The notes below the pieces were generated by a model. That model saw only the letters and a program-made list of their open reading frames with translations. It ran no database searches and was not told where the DNA came from. DNA of 64,000 nucleotides from B1SED10-225 sp964501415 (GTDB taxonomy: Bacteria; Bacillota_I; Bacilli_A; Izemoplasmatales; Izemoplasmataceae): NCBI GenBank assembly GCA_964501415.1, contig CAZCSL010000002.1:80309-144308 (forward strand). The letters are read 5' to 3'. Both the position numbers and the translations under genes were made by a program. Below, in pieces: positions 40,950 through 51,363 of this stretch (position 1 is its first letter; every line of letters begins with the position of its first letter).

Positions 40950-43900
40950 TTAAACCACTTTTTTGAAAGACCCTAACAGTAATGAGTAAAGATAACCTTC
41001 AACCGGCTTATCACTAAGATTTTGAAGCGTATTCACATAGCCTTGTACTTGTTGTTCGTAAGCGGGTTTATCAATATTCTTTAATTTATAGTCTATAACC
41101 ATGAAGCATGCTTTTGTCTCAACGATTAAATCAATGAAGCCTCGGACTTCTGTGTCTGAATCTTGATATACGAAGGGGTGTTCCTTATAAACGCCAATCA
41201 GCGATTGATTTTTGATAAAAGGTTGGTTGAAAAACTTATGAATCAACGCTTTTTCTTCGTCTTCCAATGATAAAACTTCAAGCTGTTTTTCAATAGACTC
41301 ATTAAAATCAATGTGTTCTAAAACGTTATGCAGTAAATCACCATAAGCCATGGTACTCATCTCATCTAAACTTAAAAATGTTTGTGTGCTGTGAGAAAAT
41401 GATTTAGATGATTGGTCTGTTACTGTAAAGGTTGGCTTTCGGTATTGTTTTGGCTGACTTTTAATAATAGGAATGCGTTTTTGTTCTGATTGGCTTTGGT
41501 AATGAATTTTATCTTGATAATCCAACGGCTCAAACGGCTTTTTAACCCACGTTAAATCATCATAGATAGCTTCAAACATATCGTAAAAGGATGAAAACGT
41601 CGTTTTAGCAAAACCACTAAGCGGACCAATACTAGCTTTTTTAGGGGTTGGCATCAATACATGAACTTGATCAATAGCCCTAGTTAAAGCCACATAAAGC
41701 AGCCTTAATCTTTCGCTGATGATGGCTTTTTTCTCGCTTTGTTTTTCAAGTTCGAACAAGAAATGTTTCACCAATCCCGCTTCGGTGTCGCTTTTCAATA
41801 AAAAGCCATAGTCTTTGTGAAAGGACGCTGCCATTTGATCTGTGAACCTAAACTCATTATAAAGGTGTGGCAAAATGACGATAGGAAACTGCAAGCCTTT
41901 GGCTTTGTGTATGCTCATCAAATGAACTGCATCTTGAGTGTGACCGCCTGAAGCTTGATGTTCTATATCTTCATCGGATTTAACCAGCTCATCAAAGTAC
42001 ATTATAAATGCTTCTAAATCCAACCCCTCCAAAGATAGACTTTCCGCTAAATCACGCAATTTATCCAGTCGTTTTAAGGCGGGTTGTGTATGTTTTAAAT
42101 GCGCCATCCTCGCTTCAATGGCCAAGGTTTCGATAACCTCATCCAAGATTTTTGGCAAGGGAAGCAAAGCAGCTTGATTGGCCAAAGTCTCAATCGTTTC
42201 AAAGAAAGAGCCGAAGTCTTTATCGGTTTTTAGTTTGGCTAAGGTAAGGTTATGTTGTGTTTGTTTAATCCGGCTTATAAAAGCAAAGATTGTTTCATCA
42301 TGACTATCAATAAGATATGAACGGGATACACTTAAAAAAGCGTGCATAAAGGTTTGCTCAAAACATTGCTTAGAAACGGCGTCAATCAATACCAACACGT
42401 TTTTAAAAGCCATGATATCGTGGTTGTCCACAAAAGGCTCATCTTTATGGATTTTAAGAGGGATATTTTCTGATTCAAAAACTTCTTTGAACATGAGAAA
42501 ATCACTACTTCGATCTATCAAAATAGCCATATCTCCATAGTTTAGCGGTCGATGTTGATTATCCTTGGTGAATCCTGGATGTTGCTGGATTAAATCCTTA
42601 ATCAAATCAGCGATTTTAAAAGCTTCTAGTGTTTTGTCTTTAAAATCTTTGGGAAAATGCTTTTGCACCACTTCTTGATCATAAGTATGCAAGTGACCGC
42701 CATAGGGAAAGGTGATAGAGGGGTTAGTTTCAAGTTTATGATTGCCAAAATGAAGTTTTTGCGCTTCATCGTATGTTACGCCTCCAATGTTTTCATCCAT
42801 AAGTAAAGAAAACACTTCATTGACGGCTTCAATTATCGGTTTTCTAGAGCGGAAATTTTCATTTAAATCAATGACTAAACCCTTTTTGTTTTGAATGAAG
42901 TCATCGTATTTTTTACTGAAGATCGCAACATCTGCATCTCTAAAACGGTAGATTGATTGCTTGATATCCCCAACCATATAAAGATTATTATTTGTAATAG
43001 TCTGCACAAAAGCTTCTTGCATCGGGTTGGTGTCCTGATACTCATCGATTAACAGCTCATCTATAGAACGGGTGACTTCATCACGTACCTCAGGAAATTG
43101 ATTGAGAAGTTTCAAGGCCAAATTTGCGATACTCGCAAAATCAAAACGTTCTTTGTGGCGCTGCTTATCAAAGTAAGTTTTTTCAAAATCCGCTATTAAT
43201 TCTAAGATGATGGGTAAATGTTTTGAAGAATCCATAAACCACTCAAAGTGTTGTGATTTGTCATATTTGAGACTTTCTTTTAAGGGTTTGATGCTCTTAT
43301 CGTTGATACGCTTTTTTTCGGCTTTGAAAAACGCCTTTTCATCTTCATCCATGTCTGGTTCGCCCGCGCGTTTTTGTAATCTGGGCATCTTAAATGTTTG
43401 CATTTTTGTTTGCAAAGTTTCATAGGAAATGGGGGTTTTAAGAAAGTCTAATGACGCAAGCGTTTCTTGTGCGACCCTTTGGATGACTGGGTCCTTAAAA
43501 GGGTATTGAGCCAAGTTATCAAAGGCCTCATAGATCGATTTTCCCCAATCAGATAACATCTGTTCATAGGTTTGAAATACGTTTTCAAAATGTGGTTTAG
43601 TAAAAAACGTTGTTAAGAATTGTGATTTGTTTTGAGCTAATGACGGACGTAAAGCCAATTGATTATAAAAATAGATGATGTGTTTTTTAAGCGTAGCGTC
43701 ATCTTTGTGTGCATAAGCGTTTAAATAGCTTAAGAAATCGGGATTATCAGCTTCGTATTGCTCATTAAAAACTATATCGATGGTACGGATTTTTTCTATT
43801 TGGGCTTCGGCACTTTCCATGATTGACACCTGGTTTGATATTCCCAAATGATACCCACATTTTTTTACAAGATGTAGTGCGTATGCATCAAACGTCTCTA

Positions 43901-44168
43901 TATGGGCAATATCAAGTGCATCTAAGTCTATGTCATGGTTGGTTTTGATTAGTTTTTCTAAAATGCGGTCTTTCATTTCTTTGGCGGCTTTGTTGGTAAA
44001 GGTTAAAACCACCAGTCGTTCCACCGGGATGCCATGATTGATCAAATGTACAATGCGTTCAGTTAAAACAGCCGTTTTCCCAGAACCCGCAGCCGCGGAG
44101 ACTAAAATATTTTGCGGTTTAGCTTCTATGGCCCGTTTTTGTGTATTGCTATACTCAATAGCCATCAT
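40950..44168 (-). CDS. addA: AddA helicase-nuclease subunit
   Basis: ATP-dependent subunit of the AddAB double-strand-break resection complex. 1072 residues: Walker A SAAAGSGKTAVLTERI, ERLVVLTFTNKAAKEM, DEYQDTNPMQ, VGDIKQSIYRFRDAD, SIHKAKGLQFP, LLYVALTRA, and a C-terminal RecB-type nuclease (VRGFIDLIVE, MVIDYKLK). Slightly shorter than Bacillus AddA (1232). Overlaps addB by 4 nt. Confidence 0.95.
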   Translation of the reverse strand: MMAIEYSNTQKRAIEAKPQNILVSAAAGSGKTAVLTERIVHLINHGIPVERLVVLTFTNKAAKEMKDRILEKLIKTNHDIDLDALDIAHIETFDAYALHLVKKCGYHLGISNQVSIMESAEAQIEKIRTIDIVFNEQYEADNPDFLSYLNAYAHKDDATLKKHIIYFYNQLALRPSLAQNKSQFLTTFFTKPHFENVFQTYEQMLSDWGKSIYEAFDNLAQYPFKDPVIQRVAQETLASLDFLKTPISYETLQTKMQTFKMPRLQKRAGEPDMDEDEKAFFKAEKKRINDKSIKPLKESLKYDKSQHFEWFMDSSKHLPIILELIADFEKTYFDKQRHKERFDFASIANLALKLLNQFPEVRDEVTRSIDELLIDEYQDTNPMQEAFVQTITNNNLYMVGDIKQSIYRFRDADVAIFSKKYDDFIQNKKGLVIDLNENFRSRKPIIEAVNEVFSLLMDENIGGVTYDEAQKLHFGNHKLETNPSITFPYGGHLHTYDQEVVQKHFPKDFKDKTLEAFKIADLIKDLIQQHPGFTKDNQHRPLNYGDMAILIDRSSDFLMFKEVFESENIPLKIHKDEPFVDNHDIMAFKNVLVLIDAVSKQCFEQTFMHAFLSVSRSYLIDSHDETIFAFISRIKQTQHNLTLAKLKTDKDFGSFFETIETLANQAALLPLPKILDEVIETLAIEARMAHLKHTQPALKRLDKLRDLAESLSLEGLDLEAFIMYFDELVKSDEDIEHQASGGHTQDAVHLMSIHKAKGLQFPIVILPHLYNEFRFTDQMAASFHKDYGFLLKSDTEAGLVKHFLFELEKQSEKKAIISERLRLLYVALTRAIDQVHVLMPTPKKASIGPLSGFAKTTFSSFYDMFEAIYDDLTWVKKPFEPLDYQDKIHYQSQSEQKRIPIIKSQPKQYRKPTFTVTDQSSKSFSHSTQTFLSLDEMSTMAYGDLLHNVLEHIDFNESIEKQLEVLSLEDEEKALIHKFFNQPFIKNQSLIGVYKEHPFVYQDSDTEVRGFIDLIVETKACFMVIDYKLKNIDKPAYEQQVQGYVNTLQNLSDKPVEGYLYSLLLGSFKKVV

Positions 44169-46594
44169 GACACCTCACTTTTTAACTGTCCAAGCAGCTC
44201 TTCAAAATCAAAGCCTTTTTCTTTGACAACATCGGTTTCATCTTGATAACAGATATCCTTAAACGGGCAATGAGCGCAACTGACGTCTTGACCATCAATG
44301 CGTTTAGGGTTGATTCTAAAATCGCCCTTTTCAATGGACTCAAATGCCGTTTGAAGTAAACTTTCTAAATGGGTGGTGATGCGGTTTAAATCCTTTGTGC
44401 CATAACGTTTGAAAGGTTTAGCAAAGTCCCCGTTTTTCGTAATTGAGAATCCTTGAATGAAGCGCTTATTCACATCGGGATCAAAGTGATTTAGTTTTTC
44501 TTTGTCTGCTAATGATATGCCTTGCAATCGATGCGCTTCAAAGGCAAGATTTTGCGGTGATTTTTTATCATGATACTCAAAGGGTTTGTGCAATAACGTC
44601 TGTTCATAAAGACCTAAAATGGTGTCTGATTGATCGTTGGATTTGTAAAGTAAAGCATAAAACAAAAGCTGTGCACCAATGCCATAATAAGCGGTTTTAA
44701 GATTCAATGCTTTTTGGCCAGTTTTATAATCGATCAAAACCACATCGTTTGAGTCTTTGAAGGTTTTATCAATTTTGCCTTTTAAAGTGAAGAGATGCTT
44801 GTGTTGATAGTTTTTATCAAGACTCATTTCTCGCTTATGGACCGCAAAGTTAGTGGTTGCTTCTTGCTGTTTGATTTGGTGGAAAGCCTCTTTTAATTTT
44901 GGTTTAAGCAGCTTAAAAAACACTTGGGTTTTTTTGGGATACTGCCTTTTTTCAATAAGGGCTTCAATGCGTTCATCAACCCATGCTTCATCCCATTGAT
45001 CGGCTTGTGTTTTGGTTTCCAATATATCATGGGCTAAGGTACCTAGATCCAAATAAAACGTCTCATCTATGGTATCCAGTTTCAAAAAATGTGATAACAA
45101 AAACCGAAATTGACACTTGAAAAAATCTTCTATTCTTGTCACACCAATTTGTGTTTTATTATTCAATAGCGATTCAAGGGTTTTTGCGTTAAGCCCTTTA
45201 AAGGTATGATCATGAATCTCAATATCATTTTTAAATTGTGGGTAGAGACTGGATAACATCTGACTTTTTTGATGATAAAGCTGATATTGATCAAAAGCCA
45301 TTTTCACATTTAGCTTATCATCTAAGTAACTATAGACTTGTGCGTGGGCTAAATGTGGTTTTTGATAATTTGCGCCTATATCATCGATTAGAGGACTTTT
45401 ATCATAAGGTTTATCTTCTACCTTAGTCGCGTAGGAAAAATGAAGGTTCTTAAATGCTTTTAGCCCCTTAAGGTAACGTAGTTTTTCTGCTTTATTGATG
45501 CTTAGATTCGACGGGTAATCTATGGTTTCTTTCAGTCTTTCATCAATAAAATCATGATTGGGCAATAATGTAGGTCTTAAGCCTTGAGCCATACCTAAGA
45601 TAAACACCGTATCAACATGGTTTGGATCAAGGTCTTCATAAGTCGCATCTTCAATAGCACCCAAGGTTTTTTTCTTAGGCGCTTTGTGTTTTTTTAGCTT
45701 GTGTTTAAGCCCTTTAAATCCTTGCTCAAAGGTATAATCCCCTTCAATCATCGGATTGGCTAATTTGAGCAAGCGCTCATAAATAATTTGATTTTGCGAA
45801 TGCAAATGATTCGTTTCAAGTTCCACAAAAGTCCGTTCCAAAGCTTCACTAAAAACATGGCCACTATGTTTTTGTAATTGAACTAAAAAGGTTTGAACTA
45901 AGGGATAGGCATACATGGGCAGTGTCTCATGTAAGTTTAGCGGTAGATTATATCTTTTAAATAGACGCTTTAAGGTTTTATAATAAGCGTTTGGGGTTTC
46001 ATACAGTTTGATTTGATCTAGAGCAACGCCTTTTTCACTTAGCGTTAAAATCTTTAAAACTAAATCCCTGACCTCAGATTCAATGTCTTCATGGGCGGTA
46101 TAAGTAATTTGTTTAACTTGAACTGGAGGGCTGATGGCTTCAATAGCTGCATCATCTTGTACTAACTTAAGCATTTGTTCATAGTGTGGATCAAAAAAAT
46201 CGCCATAGCTAATTAAAGCTTTGTTTTTAAATTGAATCGCCTTAAAGCGGTTTTCAATCAACAAGTTATGCTCAATCAAGTAAGCCTTTAAGGCTTGTAA
46301 ATGTTGCAGCTTTTTATCGTTATAGGACAGATTAAGTTTGATTTTATGTAAATAGGCCATTTGTGTTTCGATGATGGCAGGTTCGGTTTTAAAATAAGCC
46401 GCAGCCATGTCTACAGCATGGGGTTTCAATTGGAAAAAGACCTTCTGAAAAAGGTCTTTTTTGAGTATGAACTGAACGGGCTTTAAAAAATTGTTTTCGT
46501 GCATTTGCCTTAAAATACGCTCTTGATGTGGGCGTGTTGTAAAAATGATTAATGGTTTTTTAGCGGATTGAATCCTTTTTAGCATAGCCTCCAT
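44165..46594 (-). CDS. addB: AddB helicase-nuclease subunit
   Basis: Second subunit of AddAB. At 809 residues it is well below the roughly 1160 of Bacillus AddB; the N-terminal helicase-like part is reduced and I see no Walker A. The C-terminal nuclease is intact (VLIDYKTGQ), and the iron-sulphur staple is present: a cysteine in FFKCQFRFLLSHFL and CAHCPFKDIC near the end. Upstream neighbour rlmN, downstream addA. Confidence 0.88.
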   Translation of the reverse strand: MEAMLKRIQSAKKPLIIFTTRPHQERILRQMHENNFLKPVQFILKKDLFQKVFFQLKPHAVDMAAAYFKTEPAIIETQMAYLHKIKLNLSYNDKKLQHLQALKAYLIEHNLLIENRFKAIQFKNKALISYGDFFDPHYEQMLKLVQDDAAIEAISPPVQVKQITYTAHEDIESEVRDLVLKILTLSEKGVALDQIKLYETPNAYYKTLKRLFKRYNLPLNLHETLPMYAYPLVQTFLVQLQKHSGHVFSEALERTFVELETNHLHSQNQIIYERLLKLANPMIEGDYTFEQGFKGLKHKLKKHKAPKKKTLGAIEDATYEDLDPNHVDTVFILGMAQGLRPTLLPNHDFIDERLKETIDYPSNLSINKAEKLRYLKGLKAFKNLHFSYATKVEDKPYDKSPLIDDIGANYQKPHLAHAQVYSYLDDKLNVKMAFDQYQLYHQKSQMLSSLYPQFKNDIEIHDHTFKGLNAKTLESLLNNKTQIGVTRIEDFFKCQFRFLLSHFLKLDTIDETFYLDLGTLAHDILETKTQADQWDEAWVDERIEALIEKRQYPKKTQVFFKLLKPKLKEAFHQIKQQEATTNFAVHKREMSLDKNYQHKHLFTLKGKIDKTFKDSNDVVLIDYKTGQKALNLKTAYYGIGAQLLFYALLYKSNDQSDTILGLYEQTLLHKPFEYHDKKSPQNLAFEAHRLQGISLADKEKLNHFDPDVNKRFIQGFSITKNGDFAKPFKRYGTKDLNRITTHLESLLQTAFESIEKGDFRINPKRIDGQDVSCAHCPFKDICYQDETDVVKEKGFDFEELLGQLKSEVS

Positions 46595-46598
46595 AAAT

Positions 46599-47621
46599 CT
46601 ATCCTTCCTCTTTGATTCTTAGCTGACCGCAAGCCGCATCGATATCTGCCCCTTTTTCTTCTCGCAAGGTAGCGGTGATACCCCTTTTTAGAAGTCGTTT
46701 ATAAAAGCGTTCTTGCGTAGGCAAATCACTGCCTTGATACTCAAATTCTTTGACGCTGTTATAAGGAATCAAGTTGACATAACAATGTATATCTCTTATA
46801 AGATCGCTTAAGGCATCGGCATCTGAAAGCTTATCGTTGACGCCCTTTAACAATAAGTATTCGAAAGTCACTCTACGGTTCGTCGTCTTTGTATACGCTT
46901 TAGCACTACTCAATAGCGTTTTTAGGGGATAGACTTTGTTGATGGGCATAAGCTTAGAACGGAGATTATCATTCGCCGCGTGTAAGCTGATAGCTAGATT
47001 GACTTGGTTTTGTTTTTGAGCAAACAAATCAATCATGGGTACAATACCAGCCGTAGAGACGGTAATGTGGCGTTTGCCAATTTCAAAGCCATGGGGATGA
47101 TTGATGATTTCGATAAAATCCATCACGTTTTCAAAGTTATCAAAAGGCTCCCCTGTCCCCATTAAAACCACATGAGAAACCCGCTTTTGTTGGATTTCTT
47201 CTGCTTTTAATACTTGTAAAACCATTTCGCTGACGCTTAGGTTGCGCGTTTTTTTCTTAAGTCCCGAGGCACAAAATAAACAGCCAATATTGCAGCCCAC
47301 TTGTGAGGTAATACACAATGATTGTCCGTAGTAGTGGGCCATCCAAACGGTTTCAATCAAATGCTTATCTTTTAGGGAAAATAAAAATTTGACCGTATCA
47401 TCGGTACTGGTTTGATAGGTCAAACACTCAAGCGTGTCGGTGGTAAAATTTTCTTTTAAGTATTGTCTTAACCGTTTAGATATATTGCTCATTTGATCAA
47501 AATCTGTGATGCGTTTTTTATAAAGCCATTGAAAAATCTGTGTCGCATTATATGGTTTAAACCCTGCATTGACCAGATGGTTTTTAAGTTTTTCGTAACT
47601 AAAATCATAAAGATTATTCAT
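46599..47621 (-). CDS. rlmN: Dual-specificity RNA C2-methyltransferase RlmN
   Basis: Radical-SAM enzyme that methylates A2503 of 23S rRNA and A37 of tRNAs. 340 residues; CNIGCLFCASG gives the CxxxCxxC cluster, VLMGTGEPFDN and ISLHAANDNLRSKLMPIN are family blocks, and the resting catalytic cysteine lies in DIDAACGQL. ATG with TAGGTGATG upstream. First gene of the run to thiN. Confidence 0.96.
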   Translation of the reverse strand: MNNLYDFSYEKLKNHLVNAGFKPYNATQIFQWLYKKRITDFDQMSNISKRLRQYLKENFTTDTLECLTYQTSTDDTVKFLFSLKDKHLIETVWMAHYYGQSLCITSQVGCNIGCLFCASGLKKKTRNLSVSEMVLQVLKAEEIQQKRVSHVVLMGTGEPFDNFENVMDFIEIINHPHGFEIGKRHITVSTAGIVPMIDLFAQKQNQVNLAISLHAANDNLRSKLMPINKVYPLKTLLSSAKAYTKTTNRRVTFEYLLLKGVNDKLSDADALSDLIRDIHCYVNLIPYNSVKEFEYQGSDLPTQERFYKRLLKRGITATLREEKGADIDAACGQLRIKEEG

Positions 47622-47683
47622 ATCATCACCTAAGGCTATTATAGCACAAAAAACGCTTTGCCTTAATAACTTAAACGCATAAA

Positions 47684-47720
47684 AAAGCTGCTTGGTCTTT
47701 GATTACGACCAGCAGCTTTA
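47684..47720 (-). terminator. Terminator of ald
   Basis: On the minus strand AAAGCTGCT-GGTC, loop, GACC-A-AGCAGCTTT and a T-run. Confidence 0.8.
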
Positions 47721-47724
47721 GGGT

Positions 47725-48843
47725 TTATGAGCTTTTTAATACTTCATCCACATCATGGTATGGATGGTCGAAGGCTTCTGCGACCGCTTTGTAGACGACT
47801 TTACCATTCAAGACATTTAAGCCTTTGCGTAAAGACACATCATCTTCACAAGCTTTCTTATAGCCTTTATTGGCAATATCAACGGCATAAGGAATCGTAG
47901 CGTTTGTCAAAGCGAAGGTTGAAGTTCTAGGTACCGCACCAGGCATGTTAGCTACGCTATAATGAATAACACCGTGTTTTTCATAAACAGGATTGTCGTG
48001 TGTGGTTATTCTATCAATCGTTTCAACTGAACCACCTTGGTCGATAGAAATATCAACAACAACCGCACCATCAGGCATGGATTTAACCATATCTTCTGTG
48101 ACAATTTTAGCCGCCTTAGCGCCTGGAATCAAAATCGTAGAGACGAGTAAGTCTGCGGTTTTTAAAGCCGATGCAATGTTTAGTGGGTTCGATTTAATAA
48201 CGCTCACTTCTTTATCAAAAATGTGATCTAAATAACGCATTCTATCTTCATCGAGTTCTAAAATCGTCGTTCTTGCGCCAAGACCAATCGCCATTTTAGC
48301 TGCGGAAATACCCGCGGTTCCGCCACCAATAATGACCGCGTGTCCACGATGAACACCAGGTACACCACCGAGTAAAACGCCGCGTCCACCACGATGTTTT
48401 TCTAGTTGTGTTGCGCCAACAATAGTGCCTCTTCTTCCTGCAACCTCACTCATCGGTCTTAGAAGGGGTAACTCTTTGCCAACTTGAACCGTCTCATACG
48501 CAATCGCTTTACAACCAGAGTCGATCAATGCTTGTGTCAAAGCTTCTTCTGCGGCCAGATGCAAATAAGTGAAGATGATTAAATCTTCTCTAAAAAATTT
48601 ATATTCGCTTGCTAGTGGCTCTTTGACTTTTATGACCATCTCTTGAGCCCAAGCTTCTTCTGCACTATTTACAATGGTAGCTCCAGCATCGATATAAGCT
48701 TGGTCCTCAATACCCGAACCATGACCCGCTGTAGTCTCTACAAATACTTCATGGTTGTTGCGAATCATCAAACTTACACCTGCGGGGGTAATGCCGACAC
48801 GATTCTCATTATTTTTAATCTCTTTTGGTACGCCTATCTTCAT
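47725..48843 (-). CDS. ald: Alanine dehydrogenase
   Basis: NAD-dependent interconversion of alanine with pyruvate and ammonia. 372 residues from the ATG at 48841-48843 (GGGAGG six bases upstream); an in-frame extension to 48918 has no ribosome site. MKIGVPKEIKNNENRVGITP opens the protein; catalytic Lys is in VIKVKEPLASEY and His in FTYLHLAAE; the NAD fold is VIIGGGTAGISAAKMA. Monocistronic with its own terminator. Confidence 0.95.
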   Translation of the reverse strand: MKIGVPKEIKNNENRVGITPAGVSLMIRNNHEVFVETTAGHGSGIEDQAYIDAGATIVNSAEEAWAQEMVIKVKEPLASEYKFFREDLIIFTYLHLAAEEALTQALIDSGCKAIAYETVQVGKELPLLRPMSEVAGRRGTIVGATQLEKHRGGRGVLLGGVPGVHRGHAVIIGGGTAGISAAKMAIGLGARTTILELDEDRMRYLDHIFDKEVSVIKSNPLNIASALKTADLLVSTILIPGAKAAKIVTEDMVKSMPDGAVVVDISIDQGGSVETIDRITTHDNPVYEKHGVIHYSVANMPGAVPRTSTFALTNATIPYAVDIANKGYKKACEDDVSLRKGLNVLNGKVVYKAVAEAFDHPYHDVDEVLKSS

Positions 48844-48960
48844 AAAAAACCTCCCAAACGTGAATTTAAATACGGTTTTATTGTAACAGAATGCTCGGCT
48901 TAATACAACCGTTTTCATAAAAATTGTAAGGGTTTTTATAATACAGGTTTTTCGGTTAAA

Positions 48961-48994
48961 AAAAGGCTGATTTTTAGATAAAAATCAGCCTTTA
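48961..48994 (-). terminator. Terminator of the pheS-hydrolase-pheT operon
   Basis: On the minus strand AAAGGCTGATTTTTA, loop, TAAAAATCAGCCTTT and seven T, 5 bp after the pheT stop. Confidence 0.85.
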
Positions 48995-48999
48995 TCATT

Positions 49000-51363
49000 T
49001 TAGCGCAATACGGCATTGTATTCGTTTTTCAATGCTTCTAAGATGTTTTTTACCATCTCATCAACCGTCTTGGTTTTTAACGTCCCCGTCTTATCTTCAA
49101 AATGAAGACGAATGGCCAATGACTTTTTATCCTTAGCAATATGTTCACCACGGTATACATCAAAAATATGCGCGTGTTTTAGGATGCTAGTTGAATTGTC
49201 ATGAATGCTATTGATGATAGCGCCCGCAGTGATATTCTCATCACAAATCAAAGCGACATCTCGAGAAACGCTTGGATATTTCAACACTTTCTCATATTCA
49301 ATAGTAGAATCGATACATGCAAACAGTTTTTTTAGATTGATTTGCGCCATAAAAACATCATTTAGGCCATACTTAGCCGCATATTGAGGGTGAATTTTTC
49401 CCAAGTAACCAAGGGTTTGTTCACCTTGTTTGATCCAAGCGGTTTGGTGGGGGTGGAAGTGGTTGATATCCGCGCTTTCATAGTTAACGTCTTTTAGTTG
49501 AAGACGGTCAAACAAGGCTTCCACAATGCCTTTTAAAGTAAAGAAATTAGTCTGTTGGCTAGCTTGCCAGTACTGATCTTGATAAACCCCATGTAAGCTT
49601 AAGGCCAGTACTTCATCTTCGCCATCGAGCTGATATTGCTTCCCAACTTCATAAATATGAACGTTTTCACCCCGTCTTTTGACGTTATATGCGGTCACAT
49701 CCATTAGGTTTTTAAGAGGGCTCAACGTCAAACTACTGTGTGATTCGCTAATGGGATTGGCTAGTTTAACAGGCTTTAAATCATCTTTCGGCCTTAAATC
49801 AAAGATGCTTTCATCAGAAATTAAGCTGTAGGTAATGGTCTCATTTAACCCAAGGCCATTTAAGCTTTCTCTTATACGGCGCTTAAATTTTTGATAAGCG
49901 CTCAGTCCACCTTGAGATACCGTCTTAGGGAGAGTATCTTCTAAATTATTATAATCATAGATTCTGCCGATTTCTTCGATTAGATCTTGATAGGTCTCAA
50001 TATCAACGCGTCGAGCAGGACACTCAATGGTAAATAAGCCAGATTCACACGTGTAATTGAAATCCAGACGTCTTAAAATATCCTCAACCGTTTCATTATC
50101 CAAACAAGCCCCCAAGACATGATTGATTTTTGAAAGGGACAACTTGATGCTTTGAGGCTTACTTTGATGATGGTCAAAATAAGCAACATTTTCTCTAAGT
50201 GTGGCATCCGCATAAGCCACCAATAATGCTTCTGCTCGGTTCAAGGCATAGCGTGTTTTATTGGGATCAAGTCCGCGTTCAAAGCGAATAGAAGATTCGC
50301 TTTTTAAGTCCAATCGTTGAGAAGTTTTACGAATTTGTGTCGCATCGAAGGTGGCGCTTTCCAATAGAATCGTCTTGGTCTCATGTGAAACTTCGCTATC
50401 CAAGCCCCCCATGACACCACCTAAAGCGATAGGTTCTTTGCCATTGGTAATTAAGATATCGCCTTTTAGAAGCCGTCTTTGTTGTTCGTCTAAGGTGGTG
50501 AAAACTTCTCCTTCAGAAGCTTCCCGCACCAAAATCGTCTCACTATTCAACGTATCATAATCAAAAGCGTGCAAAGGTTGATTCGTTTCGAGCATAACGT
50601 AATTGGTGATATCGACAACGTTGTTAATAGGACGAATACCCGAGGCAATCAAACGCGCTTTAAGCCACAAAGGACTCTCTTTGATAACGACATTATCAAT
50701 GAGTGCACCGTAATAGCTTTTACACTTATCGGTTTCAGTTTTAATGGTAAAGGGATTCTTTTTACTGGACCGCTTGAGGTTTACTTTTGGTAACGTGATA
50801 TTAAGATCAAACAAGGCTTTAATATCATAAGCTACCCCTTGCATCGACAATAAATCAGGACGATTAGGCGTTAAATCTAGCTCTAAAACAGTGTCGTTAA
50901 AGCCAAGCACCTCCAAAGCATCCGCACCCACCTCAACCTCATCTGGCAACACGTGTATCCCTGTTTCATGGTGGTATTTTTCTTCGATGCCAAGTTCATT
51001 TAAACTACAAATCATCCCGTTAGATTCAACCCCTCTTATCGTTGTGGGTTTTATCGTAATACCACCTGGTAAGGTTGCGCCTTCCAAGGCCACAATCACT
51101 TTTTGATTGGCCTTGACATTGGGCGCCCCACAAACGATTTGAACCGTTTGATGCTTGAGCTTAACTTGACAAACCGATAATTTATGGGCTTCTTCGTGTT
51201 GTTCACAACTTAAGGTTTCACCGACCACAAGGTTTGTCGCTTCGCTAAGTTTATAAACCCCTTCAACCTCTTGTGATTGAATGGTAATTCGGTGTTTTAG
51301 GCGCTCATGAGAAATCGCTTTGATATCTACATAATCATTGAGCCAATTTAATGAAACTTTCAT
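49000..51363 (-). CDS. pheT: Phenylalanine-tRNA ligase beta subunit
   Basis: 787 residues: N-terminal EMAP-like tRNA-binding domain (about 40-150), B3/B4 editing domain, B5 domain, the inactive synthetase-like core (TYSLISDESIFDLR onward) and the C-terminal anticodon-binding FDX-ACB domain (about 695-787, KYPSVSRDVALICDENI). Normal length. Its ATG overlaps the hydrolase stop by 4 nt. Confidence 0.96.
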   Translation of the reverse strand: MKVSLNWLNDYVDIKAISHERLKHRITIQSQEVEGVYKLSEATNLVVGETLSCEQHEEAHKLSVCQVKLKHQTVQIVCGAPNVKANQKVIVALEGATLPGGITIKPTTIRGVESNGMICSLNELGIEEKYHHETGIHVLPDEVEVGADALEVLGFNDTVLELDLTPNRPDLLSMQGVAYDIKALFDLNITLPKVNLKRSSKKNPFTIKTETDKCKSYYGALIDNVVIKESPLWLKARLIASGIRPINNVVDITNYVMLETNQPLHAFDYDTLNSETILVREASEGEVFTTLDEQQRRLLKGDILITNGKEPIALGGVMGGLDSEVSHETKTILLESATFDATQIRKTSQRLDLKSESSIRFERGLDPNKTRYALNRAEALLVAYADATLRENVAYFDHHQSKPQSIKLSLSKINHVLGACLDNETVEDILRRLDFNYTCESGLFTIECPARRVDIETYQDLIEEIGRIYDYNNLEDTLPKTVSQGGLSAYQKFKRRIRESLNGLGLNETITYSLISDESIFDLRPKDDLKPVKLANPISESHSSLTLSPLKNLMDVTAYNVKRRGENVHIYEVGKQYQLDGEDEVLALSLHGVYQDQYWQASQQTNFFTLKGIVEALFDRLQLKDVNYESADINHFHPHQTAWIKQGEQTLGYLGKIHPQYAAKYGLNDVFMAQINLKKLFACIDSTIEYEKVLKYPSVSRDVALICDENITAGAIINSIHDNSTSILKHAHIFDVYRGEHIAKDKKSLAIRLHFEDKTGTLKTKTVDEMVKNILEALKNEYNAVLR

